A DNA stretch of 64,000 nucleotides from Onchidella celtica (lineage: Eukaryota; Mollusca; Gastropoda; Systellommatophora; Onchidiidae). The stretch's first letter is position 1; each line of letters begins with the position of its first letter. Where the stretch lies: NCBI GenBank assembly GCA_963931925.1, contig OZ007572.1, positions 24,358,034 to 24,422,033 of the forward strand, in the 5' to 3' direction. The position numbers were made by a program, and so were the translations under genes. Positions 1-11,770 of this stretch are shown one piece after another. The notes below the pieces were generated by a model. The model saw only the letters and a list, made by a program, of their open reading frames with translations. It had not been told where the DNA came from and made no database searches.

Positions 1-384
1 ACGGGGACTCCAGCACACATTACCCTACTTAGCTACACTAGGTGTGCCGTTTGACTATGTGGTTGCGAGAGCACTTTTCCCATGACATGGACGATCCTAA
101 GTCTAATACCCTAAAGTACCAGTTGCCCCTTAAGATCTAAGGAAGTAGGTTCTAATCCGTATGTTTTGTCCGGCCTACCCCCGACCAAACTCCACCCCAG
201 CACTCAGTCCCTCAGCAGCGTCTTAGGGGAGGAAACTCGCCAGATCCCAGGCTATATTACAGGTTAGTTGGGCGTGACTAACCGTGCGAGTACCTTGGTC
301 GACCGTCGACCTCAACGCTACATGGAAGCAGGAGCCAGTAACCACCCGGGTTTCCCCAAAGTGGCTGTTCTGTACTATAAATAA
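1..384. repeat. Segmental duplication, copy 1, leading block
   Basis: This block matches 34636-34996 almost base for base in direct orientation. Copy 2 lacks about 24 bases found here near 85-110, between 'ttttcccat' and 'aataccctaaag'. Similarity stops right after the shared 'actataaat'. No coding potential is convincing; the short ORFs on both strands do not resemble any protein family I know. Confidence 0.85.
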
Positions 385-844
385 ATTTGGGTTTTCTTAT
401 ATGACACACAATCCATACATTGTCTGCCGTTATGGGTTTGACCTCATTATGCATAAAATCATATATTAAATTTATTCCTTTATTAATCTTACTCAAAACG
501 TTTCCTTTTCATTCAAACGCTTGGGTTTATCATTGTTTTTTAAAGATATGCGGCTCTTAATAAACAGGCTTCAAAATTTTGCAGTTTCAAAACATTAACA
601 ACTCAAGAACATGATTATCTACCTTTGCCCATGATGCTGTCTTGGTTTTTATTACAAACCGGAAGTGGGAATCGATATTACTTAATTAATCGACTGCCAA
701 TAACTTCATTAAATAATATGATAACGAAATCAATACTTTTTTCTGAAAAATCCCTCCTCTCCATCTTCTTTCTCTACATTTACATTTTCCTCATCACACT
801 TTTTTTCCCCTATAGTTTTTTTCCCATATTTTTTAAATGTCCAC
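385..844. other. Copy-1-specific filler, no gene seen
   Basis: AT-rich sequence between two blocks shared with 34.6-40.1 kb. The corresponding interval in copy 2 (34997-35465) is unrelated and holds a SINE. I see no gene or recognisable element here. Confidence 0.6.
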
Positions 845-2283
845 ATGACTTGGGAATGACATCATCATTCAGTATTAAGATCGATACCAAAAAGATAGCA
901 TTCCGAAGGAAAGGACTAAGCACACTTAACAATCTTATCTCCTAAATCGAAATAATATATAAATTAATATCTGTTGAGACAAAAATATAGCAGAAAATGA
1001 AAGGTATGAGCCAGTTGTACATGTTAGCTCGGACTTTTTCCGAATTGTACATTTTGAAATATGCACCAAATAGGAATAATGAAAAAAAAAAATCTTGGAG
1101 AACAGATTTTTTTTGTTGCGATCACAAACTCAAAATTTGCAACAACCAAGTCACAATAATCATTACAGAGAAATAAAAGCAATTTGTCAGCTGAATGGAG
1201 AAAAAACTAAAGTGATATGTCTCTGAAATGAAATTGGCATTCATCAAAAAATGAATAAATCTATATATGCACAAATTCTCCATCTTTGAATGCAAAGGGC
1301 TTTTTGATTAGGCCACCCACAGTACCCAAATTTTGTATGTAGGTTTCAAATACTGTGGAAGGTGCATGGAAGTTTGTATTTGCTTTATTGGTTTTGTTTT
1401 TCAATATTTTTGAGTCTGCTTTGGGTCGTTGACTGCTCTCCTCCGATCCCATTTTTTCACAAATACATGACCCACAGTGTGAACACTTCATGCCGGATGA
1501 TGTAAACTACTCAGCGTGCTAACAGTGAAGTTAGAAGACAGGAATACATGGTACCGAGAGTAGAAAGTGATGGGGTGGGGCAGTGGTTGGAGGTCTCTCG
1601 GAGTGTGGCTTTTATGCTTGTATAAATATAAAACACTAAAATGGGCACTTTACACATATTATAAGTGCTTACATCTACAACTATTCCATTTGCACAAAGC
1701 CTGATTGTAAAATGAGTCTCGCCATGCTGTAATTTAATGAACCATGGCCGTAGGCAAGAACTGTACATAACTGGTAACATGGTGGATAGGTCCAGTGCAT
1801 TGGTGCAAAACACTACTCGGCATACCAGAACTTTGCGTGAGCCTACATACGTATGTGTAAAGTGGTTTGTAACTTGCACAATTTGCGTAATCAACTCAAC
1901 GTATTTAATCAAAAATTTGATAGAGATCTGCTTACGATTGAGAAAAGATTGAGAAGCACCTAATTTCTCCGGCTCTGTGTCAACTCTGCTATACTTATTT
2001 GATTGATGGTAATAATTCTACTTAGTAAGTTGCAACATTCTGTTACTAATGAAAATGAACTTCGAAATCCATCACTGATGTTGTCTCCAACTTGGGTTCA
2101 ATGTTTTCAAGAAGTGTGGAAGAGAGGAAGAAAAAATTTTCCTCATCAATTTTAACTTAAACAAAACTAACAAAAAATTTCCACTTCACAAAATGGCAAT
2201 ATTGTGGGATAAAATATTAGTTACTTTCTTTGTGTTCTTCACTTCAAACGATGAGATGATAAAGAGTAAAAACATGCTACAAT

Positions 2284-3327
2284 TAGGTAGTCCAAACTGA
2301 TTTTTACTTTTTATCACAACCCACCAGTTATTGTCTAATCTGATGGAGCTTGCTTTTCTAAGAATTTTTGTACCAAATTTGTCATTTTGGCTTAAAGAGT
2401 TTGAAAGTTATGGCATTTTCAAAAGTGAAAAAACACCTCGAATTTGCTACCTTTTGCAGATTGCACAATAGTCCAACTTTGACCGCCCATAAAATGACTG
2501 TTTATTGAGACACAGCATTCAAAATTATCTGTTTCCCAGTCAAGAGGGTGTACATTACGCTCAATTTTTTTTCGAGGGGTACAAATATAGTACAAGCATC
2601 TCATTTTACTTTTTTTTAATCATCAAACGTCGTCTCACGTCAATGTTGTGTGAACTCTTACAGGGGAGACAAAAATAATGTTTTCATTTTTTTTAAATTG
2701 AAAATTAGGTCAACCGTGTCTCCATTGACTTAGCACAGAGGGTCAGAAAAAGGTGACGAAATTAAGTATTGGGTGGGTCTATAAAAACAGTCGGCGCTTT
2801 GCGCCAAAACATACCCTAAGTCTAATTTTGGCACAACCTGAAAATACAAAGGCCGAGGTTCATTTGCGTACAATTTTGATCCTGATCTATTAAAGTTTCC
2901 GCCACTTTCTCGATCAACAAACTTTTTAACAAACGATTTTTAAAGGAATTTCAACTTAAAACAGGATGAAAAATACATTGAATTAAACCTCATTTATCTG
3001 GCTTTCTGTTTGAGTCATTTTAAAACATGTGCGCTACATCGGCGCGACGCTCCGTGGTCCTTTGTTATGAGGGGATCAAATCGGTATGTGCTGCTCAGGG
3101 CAAAAACAGCAAGACTGTGTCTTGTTAAAGCAATAAAAACACATGGCTACACACATTAAACAATAAAAAAGATAATATACTTTGACAGAGGAAGAATTGA
3201 ACTTTATTTTGATGTAGATTACACGCCGTTTTACATAAACTCACAGCAGCAGTATCTTTGTAATGCTGGCCTAAAATTATGCCAAAACGGGATTTCACCC
3301 CATCAGTTGGGCAGTTTGGACTACCTA
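2284..3327. mobile_element. Non-autonomous DNA transposon, 1.04 kb, 16-bp TIRs
   Basis: It begins TAGGTAGTCCAAACTG and ends with the exact reverse complement. It is flanked by the direct repeat CTACAAT (2277-2283 and 3328-3334). The duplicated locus near 36898 has no insertion. There is no transposase ORF. Related ends occur at 9437-9515 and 22912-22988. A 7-bp duplication is compatible with a P-like or hAT-like element; the superfamily is not settled. Confidence 0.8.
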
Positions 3328-4714
3328 CTACAATGAATGCCAAAGTGTACGCACTATTAGTCTCACAGTCAGCAGCCTCCGATTTGTTTACATCATTTTA
3401 CATAGGCATGAGTGACTTTGTCACAGTGTCAAATGACTGTCATTGGCAGACACAAGTTCTGTGCATGTGTAATGACAATTTTTCGTAACAGCAGTATGCA
3501 GCAATTGATGCATAGGGAGGGGTTGGTGTAACTTTTGTTCATGCATACCCACTAAATTTGAATTTAAACCAAGGTGGCCGTAAGCACTACTAAGCCTGTA
3601 CCATAATGCAAAACAGGTGGATTTACACCATGCATACGGCCACTGATATGTGCAAAAAAATTTCAACCTTTTTCAGCCGCACCATGAAAAAGTGATATGT
3701 ACTGCCACAACCGGTGTTTCTATCCAGAAACCAGGCGTTATTTGGCCGGTGGTCTGCCTTGAAACAGAATGTTATTCCGTCAATCAACCAGAAATTAAAA
3801 CTGGGCATTAGATAAAACACATGCTATCTAAATGTGTGAATTTATGTGTGTAAGCTTCATAGAACTCACATGCAAAGATTCAAATTGGAAATAAGTCATT
3901 CCATTTTGTTACAATACAGTCACAAGTGACCGTCACATGGAACTATGCTTTATTCCAGTTTGGTCAAATGATGCTAATCATTTTGGTAAACACCAACCAA
4001 ACTACCACCAATACAATGTTTTCTGGTACAGCTGGATAAAGAGTATGTTGTAAAACATTCTAAAAATACACTTGAAAATGTATTGTCCAGTTGGCATCAA
4101 AATTATTCTATGAACTGAACTTTTAAAAAAATAAAGAGTTAATGTTACTTGACCTCTGTAAATACTAGAACATGAAATGATTCAAAATACTTTGATCACT
4201 TAATGAAGGAAAAGCGATCCACTGCATTTATCACATATCTTTTTGTGAACACTAGTGAAACCTGGCATCAGTTGGTCAGGTGGACTGCATGTGTTTCTCT
4301 TTTCAAAGCCTTGTTACAGAATGTTATTTTCTTAATAAACCAGAAATTAAAACTGTGCATTAAATAAGATAAATAAAATGATTCCAAATACTTTGATCAC
4401 TTACACTTATATGATGATAATCTGGGCTTTTAATGTACTGTGCATTCTTTTTAAACAACTATACTGCCATCACAAAACCAAAATAATTGGAACGGGAACA
4501 GTTCCGGACGTTCAGACCACCCAGTCAATCCCTAAAGCTAACCCTAAACCAGTTCCTAAGCCTGTCTTTACCCCGTTACCAATCACTGACCCCACTGCTT
4601 ACTCTTTTAGTTTTAACCAGAAATGGAAAGAAATATTGGGGCAGTTTGCAAAGAATTGTAAGAGTTCGAATTCATAGGAACTCTTTCCATTAGACCTGGA
4701 TCCTACAGAAAATC

Positions 4715-4930
4715 GAGCTAAGCATACCCAGCATCCCTATGTTAATATCAGATGCAGTGTTGTATGTATAGGATTTCTGTAAGGTTAGTAGGATTACCAT
4801 AGGACTGGATTCCCTACATCAAACTGATGTCGGCACAATGTCATAACCACTAGATCTACATAGGAACGATGTCATTCCAATGTGCGAACTTGACATTATT
4901 CCTAAGTGTGGGAATTCCATAGGGTTACCG
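4715..4930. repeat. Interspersed repeat family, about 200 bp
   Basis: Shares 'ggattccctacatcaaa', 'atgtcataacca' and 'atctacat' in the same order with 23395-23610 and with the truncated 37978-38115. The 23.4-kb copy lies outside the segmental duplication, so this is a dispersed family. No coding potential. Confidence 0.6.
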
Positions 4931-5470
4931 GCTGAGAGGTGACAACGCCAACATTGTTAGATAGGTATGTTTTCTGAAGGAGCTCGGTCTGTGCTTGTTG
5001 TGTACCTATTTTTTATTTATCTTTTTCTGGTACAAACATTTTACCAGGCTTCAAAAAGTAACAGAATAAGATAAAACAGATGAGAACAGGTACATTTTTT
5101 TGTTTAATAAAAGGGAGTTAATGGCTTTTTCCTTTCAAACAGGGCTGTTTTCCTGGATTCCTTCCCTTTATCAGTTATACGAGTTACATAATGTGTTAAT
5201 CATATAAGCTACATGTATAAATATGGTGAAGTTTATGGGAGGTTAAATCAAGCCACCATCATTCTATGCCAATTGGCCATCACAAAAGGAAGTATCAATT
5301 GCTGGAGATTCTGTTCTCCACTCGTCAGCCTAAACTGGCCGATGGAAGAATCTAAAATATGAGGAAGAGCCAATTATTGTCAAAGTAAGGGTATAATCAG
5401 CCGGTGCCAGAAAATATAACCATTTAATCAATTTCGTCGGTAACGCTCACCTTGTCTCAAAATCTAATAC

Positions 5471-5518
5471 ATATAGATCTAGATCTAGATCTAGAATCTA
5501 GATCTAGATCTAGATCTA
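5471..5518. repeat. TAGATC hexamer microsatellite, self-complementary
   Basis: Seven to eight TAGATC/AGATCT units with a central break, so the array is a near-perfect palindrome. The equivalent point in copy 2 (about 38660) reads straight through without the array. Confidence 0.85.
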
Positions 5519-5865
5519 TTCCTACAGAGAAATTTATGTATTTTATAGTCAAAGACTCCAACAAAAATTAGCATGCTTCAGATTAAAAGAATAATAATAA
5601 TAATAAAGTTATACGCAAGCAGAGTCAACAGTGCCCATCTTGTTCCTAAATCCAACATCTGCGATCAGTATTAGTGCCATTTCAGCAATGGAAGGTTCAA
5701 CATAATGCCTGTGTTACTTTCGTTTCAGAATATTATCTTCACAGTATTTTGAAACTATTCGTTGCATACAAACTAAAACTAACGAAACAATCTGAACTAT
5801 GCTTGTACAGAGAGACGGGGGAGATAGGAGGAGAGGAGAAAGAGGCGGGGAGAAAGAAAGAAAGG

Positions 5866-5872
<7 letters not shown>

Positions 5873-5941
<69 letters not shown>
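5873..5941. repeat. (AG)n microsatellite
   Basis: More than 30 uninterrupted AG units. The counterpart in the duplicate copy is at 38996-39093. ORFs with runs of Arg-Glu or Leu-Ser here are repeat artefacts. Confidence 0.95.
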
Positions 5942-5947
<6 letters not shown>

Positions 5948-6584
5948 AATTAAAAGACCAAGTAACCAAATTTAAACTGATTAGAGGCCTATAATTTATT
6001 AACAAGCCACCGCCCCCAAAGATCACTCCATTTATCTGACTGTTTATTTATTTAATTACGGTATTTATTGATGGTAGCATTAACTATATTACACGGTTTA
6101 CACGTGTACGGTGTTACCATTGACAAACCCTGGCAGTCAAACGATTGCTCAATGGAACATTTACCTCCTCACCTTGTACAATAAATACAGTCGTAGATCC
6201 TCATGGACTTCACCTTGTGAGGAACGGTTTCAAAGCACTTAAATTGTAGCTTATTCAACACTGCAGATAGGGTAATCCATCATTGTTTGAAAGACCCCGT
6301 CACTTTTGCCTAGAGTAAATTCCACGTGAGTAACACACCTGACCTAGTCTGAAGTTGTGAAACCTAAAGAGTGGACAGGCATTTATCCCTTATAATTATA
6401 ACATTCAAAGAGACGACCCTGAACTGCAGAGATTCTGTGCAACACATTAAACAAAGTGAGCTGATAAAACGTACTTTGAGCATGTCTTTGGACATGTGAG
6501 GGAGGGGTGGGGTGGGCTTTGTGGTGAGCGGTTCAGTTTTCTCAAGACACACCTTGCTCTGTGGAGCTTCGCAAATAAAGCCAC

Positions 6585-6915
6585 TCCATCCTCACTCTCT
6601 CCTTTTCTCTCTCTCTTTCTCTCAGTCTCTCTCTCTCTCTTGCATGTAGAAATGGAAGGGAGGGGGGGGGGGGTGCTTAATGGTGAGTGATTCAGTTTTC
6701 TCGTGACTCACTTTACTCTGTGCTGTGGTGCTTCGCAAATAAACCCACTTCTCTCCCCCCCCCCCCCCCCTCTTTCTCTCTCTCTGTGTATCTCTCTCTA
6801 TGTATCTCTCTTTCCTTCCCCCTCTCCTTCTCTCTCTCTCTGCAGTGGAAAGTTCTTGGGGGCCCATTTTTTTTCATCTGATTTTTTTAATAGCCCCCCC
6901 CCCCCCCCCCAAAAG
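6585..6915. repeat. Pyrimidine-rich low-complexity block with two internal copies
   Basis: CT-rich and poly-C tracts. The motif 'gagcttcgcaaataaagcc' at 6567-6585 recurs in altered form near 6729, so a unit of about 160 bp is duplicated. The same arrangement appears at 39640-39960 in the other segmental copy. Confidence 0.6.
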
Positions 6916-7142
6916 GATTTTTCTTTATGTATGACATGGCCCTTCTGTGACCCACATCAACTGTATCCTTTTAATACATGACTGCCAATTATTTGGAAAA
7001 CAGCAATTAAAAATACAAGTAACATATTATTTTCTGCTTTCGTTTCATTATCTTTCATCTTCTGCGTCAGCTCCATGCCCGTTCAGGCGAGGCGACTTCC
7101 AAACTTGGTTGTTTTTTTTTTGTTGGTGTTTTTTTGTGTGGC

Positions 7143-7188
7143 ACATTAGAGGGAGGGAGAGATAGAGACAGAGAGAGAGAGAGACGGG

Positions 7189-7226
<38 letters not shown>

Positions 7227-7263
7227 CAGAAAGAGGGACAGGGAGAGAGAGAGAGAGAGAGGG

Positions 7264-7334
<71 letters not shown>

Positions 7335-7345
7335 GCCAGCCAGAC
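7143..7345. repeat. Compound (GA)n/(CAGA)n microsatellite
   Basis: Alternating GA dinucleotide and CAGA/GACA tetranucleotide tracts, ending in a few GCCA units. Non-coding. Confidence 0.95.
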
Positions 7346-8041
7346 AGACAGATTTAGATTGTTCATTTTGATTTGGCTATTGTGCCCCAACACCTACGAT
7401 TTGTATTTTATATACATGTATTATCTTATTATTGTATCTTTTATGCTGGCTGTTGATGTTGTCTGTGTCGTGAGGAAAAAGAAAAGCACCGAATGAAGGC
7501 AAAACTTAGAAAGACAAATGACTGACCATTAGTGTGCACCATAATAGAACAGTGTTACAGCATTTGACGTGAACAAACTGTTTTTCAGTTGATTTTACAT
7601 ACTGATACCCGAGACACAGGATACTGGAACAGTTCAATTCCCCAAATTCCGTCCGTCGACGTCCGCGCGTATCACACATGTTAACAATGCAACAAGTCGC
7701 ACCACACTCCTTGTTAAAAATTGAATGAAAACAACTTGTACTATGGAGCCCTATGAGTAGTATTCACAGTGTTTATACGCGCGCAAGTTGTGGACATAAT
7801 AGCGAAAGCAGGAATGGTCCGTCTCGGTATTCTGCGTCAAGGCCGATACTTTTGAACAAAATTTGCTGCTCTTTCCTTTTAACATCCTGCTGAACAATCA
7901 TTGTTGAAAGAGATCCCAATTTCAAAACATATTTAATTAAAAATTCTTTTTTAAAATCTAAGGTCGGCAATTTATATGCTGATCTGAAAGCAACAACAAC
8001 AACAACAACAACGGGAAGACAACAACGACATCAGCAACAAC
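7346..8041. other. Intergenic, no gene seen
   Basis: Unique-looking AT-rich sequence with a (CAA)n tract at about 7987-8012. A 65-codon minus-strand ORF at 7773-7970 shows no recognisable motif. Confidence 0.5.
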
Positions 8042-8337
8042 CAGGGCTGGATTAAGAGTTTTAGAGCCCCTTAAGCACTTGAAAGATTTTGTTGCCTCGG
8101 TATATTGTACGTAATTCAAAAAAAAAAAAAAAAGTCTTATACGCTCGTGAATATTTTACTTTTTTTTTTTCATTTAATATGGCGGCCATTTTTGTGGACC
8201 CTGGCTCAGCTGCACCATTTTTGCAGTTTTGCACCATATTATCATGGTCCATGTTAAATCCGAGTTCCGACAACGAAAAATTTCTGTGATGTGTCAAGCA
8301 CGTGCTTATTTTGCTAAAAATGGTTAATCCAGCCCTG
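8042..8337. mobile_element. hAT-type MITE, 296 bp
   Basis: Terminal inverted repeats CAGGGCTGGATTAA and its complement. Flanks gcaacaac (8034-8041) and gcaacagc (8338-8345) form an 8-bp target duplication with one mismatch. CAG...CTG ends and an 8-bp duplication are typical of hAT elements. No transposase. A similar half end, CAGGAGTGGATTAACC, lies at about 8391. Confidence 0.82.
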
Positions 8338-9359
8338 GCAACAGCAACAGTGACAAACAAATTCAAATAGCATGTAAATATGTAATATAACAGGAGTGGA
8401 TTAACCGCGGCTCCTGAGCTATACATTTGTATAAGGCTTTTTGACCTGCAAATCAATAAATATGCGACCCGTGGAAATATGTTTCATCACGGTTTTATGT
8501 AAAAAGACGAATAAGAAAGAAATCCAAGCTTTATAATTACTGGACAAAATGCATCCTTGTGGGGGAGGGGGGGGGGGGCTCAGAACGTCGGAACACTTTC
8601 TTCTGTTCAATTCAGGTGTGGTTCAAAATCAACGAGTGTTAAAACTATAGCGACCCTCAATATCTTTAAAAATACATGTGTGCCCACGCACACCTTTACG
8701 CCTTTCTATGCAGAACATGATAGTTTGTAGAATTTAAGGCTCCGCAGCTGAAAAGCCGTTCATGATTACATTGGAGGCCTTACTTCCTAGATCCTTTATA
8801 CATGTAATATGATTTATTGGGTGTGAGCTGAGGCCCTACTGTCTGAACACTGTATTTGTCATACAAATAAGGACAGATTAGATGATGATGATCCAGTGAA
8901 ATTAATGATGGGCTCCCACAATTTCAACCATGTTGAATTGTTTTTTTTAAATTACTTTTTTTCTCCCTCCACATTGATTTGTTCACAGTCCAACATACTG
9001 CAACAGGCTTATTTTATCACTGGTTCAAGTGGTTTAGCTCCCTCAATTCATGTACAAACCCAGGCTCTTTTGATCTTGTCACACAAATTTGTTAAAAATG
9101 ATATTCGCATGTTTTTCTTAGATGTTCCCTTAGTTCATTACCGCATTTAATTCATTCACTATACTTAAAACAATCATGGGTCAAGATTTGTGATATATAT
9201 GCGTACTTTGTGATTACCGGAACTAATACAAATTAACAGTTTAAAAAACTTGCGTACATGAGTAAATCTTTTTACACACATTTATTTCTTCTTATTTATA
9301 TAAAATGTTCATAACAAAATGTATCTGTAACAATAAAAATGTGTGTAAATTTGGTTTAT

Positions 9360-9430
9360 ACCGTATGGCCCTCGAACATCTGAAGTTTATCATACATGGC
9401 TCTTACATCAAGCAAGTTTGGCCACCCCTG
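9360..9430 (-). mobile_element. hAT-like element end (fragment)
   Basis: Read on the minus strand it begins CAGGGGTGGCCAAACTTG, a common hAT terminus, followed by sequence containing CATACGG. No partner terminus was found upstream, so this is probably a truncated remnant. Confidence 0.5.
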
Positions 9431-9436
9431 TAATAC

Positions 9437-9515
9437 TTGGTAGTCCAAACTGATTTTTACTCTTTAACTCACAATTTATTGTCTAATACTCTAATGCGAT
9501 GGAAAAGCTACAAAA
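9437..9515 (+). mobile_element. End fragment of the TAGGTAGTCC element family
   Basis: Begins GGTAGTCCAAACTGATTTTT and continues with diverged versions of the first ~75 bases of the element at 2284. No matching right end nearby. Confidence 0.6.
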
Positions 9516-9941
9516 TTTGGCTTTGTTTGTTTCTTTCGGAAAATGATAAACTTCTTGTCAACGTTCCTTTGGATCTGAACTGGTGTCCTTTGAATAATTG
9601 GTGCAATCGAAGGTCTCTCCCCCCCCCCCCCCCACACACACACACAATCTGTCTATGAAGTGGACATTCAAAGGGAGACAATCGAAACAAAGTAGCTGTT
9701 ACTCTGAATATTCTCCCTTTGTCAATGAGACTCGAATTTAGATTGACAAACAATAGCCGATGTCGTCTTGATAAAGCACTACTGCTATGGATTTGTTTGA
9801 GCGATTGACGACACAAAGACCAGTTGCATGTGAAAGATGTATTTTTTATACCTATAAAAAACCGGAGAAAGCCAGAGCATGGGCGAGAGCCCATGGAAGG
9901 GCTAGTTTTGACAGGTGATTTCCAAGGCTTCAGCTAGTAAC

Positions 9942-9977
9942 ACCAGAGACCTTATATGCTATTGTAAGGTCTCTGGT
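9942..9977. repeat. 13-bp perfect hairpin
   Basis: ACCAGAGACCTTA (9942-9954) and its exact complement (9965-9977) around a 10-base loop. It lies alone in sequence without other signals. Confidence 0.7.
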
Positions 9978-9979
9978 AA

Positions 9980-11600
9980 CACTCAATCTAATTACCGTAT
10001 TGTAGTTTTACATTCCTTTTACAATCCTGCAACATCAAGCAATGCTTTGCTGTCTTCATTTCTAGGCAGGAAAGCTTTCCAGGAGCAGGAAGGCTTCAGT
10101 TATCCAAGAACGGCCATCAAAGAAAAGCAAAAATCAGCATAGAAATGCCAAATGACAATGCAGTGTCACTCATTGTAAGCAACGTTTAATCACACAAAAA
10201 AAAAGCTAGCTTTCAACTTTATGAAAGTGGAATTTTTCAAAATATAAAACACCACAGCAATCAGTGAATTATCCAATTTAATTTTGTTTGTTTGTTTAGA
10301 ATTGATGAAAGACTTAAAATCCGAGAGATTATACAGTACATGTACCTTTTTCCACTTTAAATTCTTTTTGGAATTCATTGTATACTGGTACATCTAGTTG
10401 TTTTTTGTTGTTGTTAGTTGTCTCTAATGCTGGGTGTAACTAATGCAGGACATTGCACACTGCACAATACACAACTTTTTCTCTTCTTTTTTTTTGAAGC
10501 TTTGCAGTCCCCTGTGTTTCTGCACTCTTTTTGTGTGCACACTAATATTCATAGATTTAAGTCTAAACATGAGCTTTCGCAACAGAAAGTCAACATTCAT
10601 TGCCATATTGTTAGTGTTAGTGTTAAGTGATGATGTTTCACTATTTTGTTCCTCACTCTCCCTATCTCTCTTAACACAACAAGTCCATCTTCCAGTCATC
10701 ACATTTAATGGAACAAAACAGCAGTTCTACACAATACACAAAATACATATTTCTTTGATTCTATTTCTTGATGTTTTATTCAAATATACTGGCAATATAC
10801 CAAAATAATACTTGTTTGAAAATGAAATAGTACCCATGACTGCATTTGAACTTTGTCTACTTGACTATTGTCTATATAGTGATAAAAAAGAACAATAAAT
10901 GTGTAATAATTATCAAAGGGTGCACTGTCCATATCACTTGGAACATGCAGTTAGTAGCATGGACATACAACTCAAGAAATGGCCACAAAAGAGACAAAAC
11001 TGTTCAACATTTCTGAAAAACAAATTTCATTCTTACATCAAATGACAAGTGGTGCTGAATTTAACCCAGCTGTTATCATATACAGATGTACTCTTTAAAA
11101 GAAACATTCTTCCTCGAGCAATCACTTAAGATTAGTACTTATACAGAAAACAACTTATGTTTACATCATATGACGAAGAGAAAGACACATCTGTTCAAAT
11201 ATTCAAATGAAGGGTTTGACCATAAAACGTGATAAGTGCCATTTGTACAAAATCAGAGATAAGTGCGTCACATTTATATCTCGATGTGAATTACATGTCA
11301 TGATTTTTTTAAAAATCCACAAAAAAAACAAACAATATATCCAAAAGTAATAATCCATGAAATCATACCTCTTTTTTGCAAGCTGTTGTTATGACTACGT
11401 ATGCACCCCAAGCGTTTTGCAATATTGGCGTGTACGGATACATACCTATCACTAAATCCGTCCTTATTCTCAACCTTAAATCTTATTGAATCCCTAACCC
11501 TGCCCTTTCAACCAAAACACAGGAGGAAAAAAAAAAAAGAAAATCTGAAAGAATAATTAATTAAGGCTGTTGTTAGGCGTATTTTGGGAGGAGCTCCCTA
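9980..11600. other. Intergenic, no gene seen
   Basis: AT-rich sequence with several short ORFs (for example 10443-10808 plus) that overlap low-complexity T-rich and CT-rich tracts and show no family motif. No tRNA, splice-exon pattern or transposon end was recognised. Confidence 0.5.
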
Positions 11601-11629
11601 GCTCTGGAGTCAGAAAAGGCTTTAAAATA

Positions 11630-11770
11630 TGTACCCCACACCTCCCAATTAGTATTAGCAGGATGTGGGGAGATTTGGTTAAAAAAGTGGGGAGATTTCA
11701 CAAAAACCGGGGAGATTACCGCAACCTTTTAGAAACTCGACACATAAACAAAGAAAAATTAAATACAACG
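11630..11770 (+). repeat. Interspersed repeat with 'ggggagattt' motifs, copy 1
   Basis: Shares 'gatgtggggagatttgg', 'ttaccgcaacct' and 'aaactcgacacataaacaaa' in order with 14335-14475. A rearranged inverted relative lies at about 14040-14115. Probably a small non-autonomous element; no clear termini. Confidence 0.65.

Larger units (their letters stand above)
845..6890. repeat. Segmental duplication, copy 1, main block
   Basis: Collinear with 35466-40105, same orientation, roughly 90 percent identical by eye between indels. Sequence found only here includes the TIR element at 2284-3327, about 0.4 kb around 4376-4790, and a TAGATC array at 5471-5518. No credible protein gene is present: ORFs such as the 133-codon one at 1511-1912 (minus) are not kept as one frame in the other copy. 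Similarity fades after about 6890, in poly-C and T-rich sequence. Confidence 0.85.

Noticed and set aside
1511-1912. 133-codon minus-strand ORF as a gene
   Set aside because: The duplicate copy breaks the frame and the sequence has no family motif.
5674-7496. Arg/Glu-, Leu/Ser- and Asp/Arg/Gln-rich ORFs
   Set aside because: Translation of (GA)n, (CT)n and (CAGA)n microsatellites.
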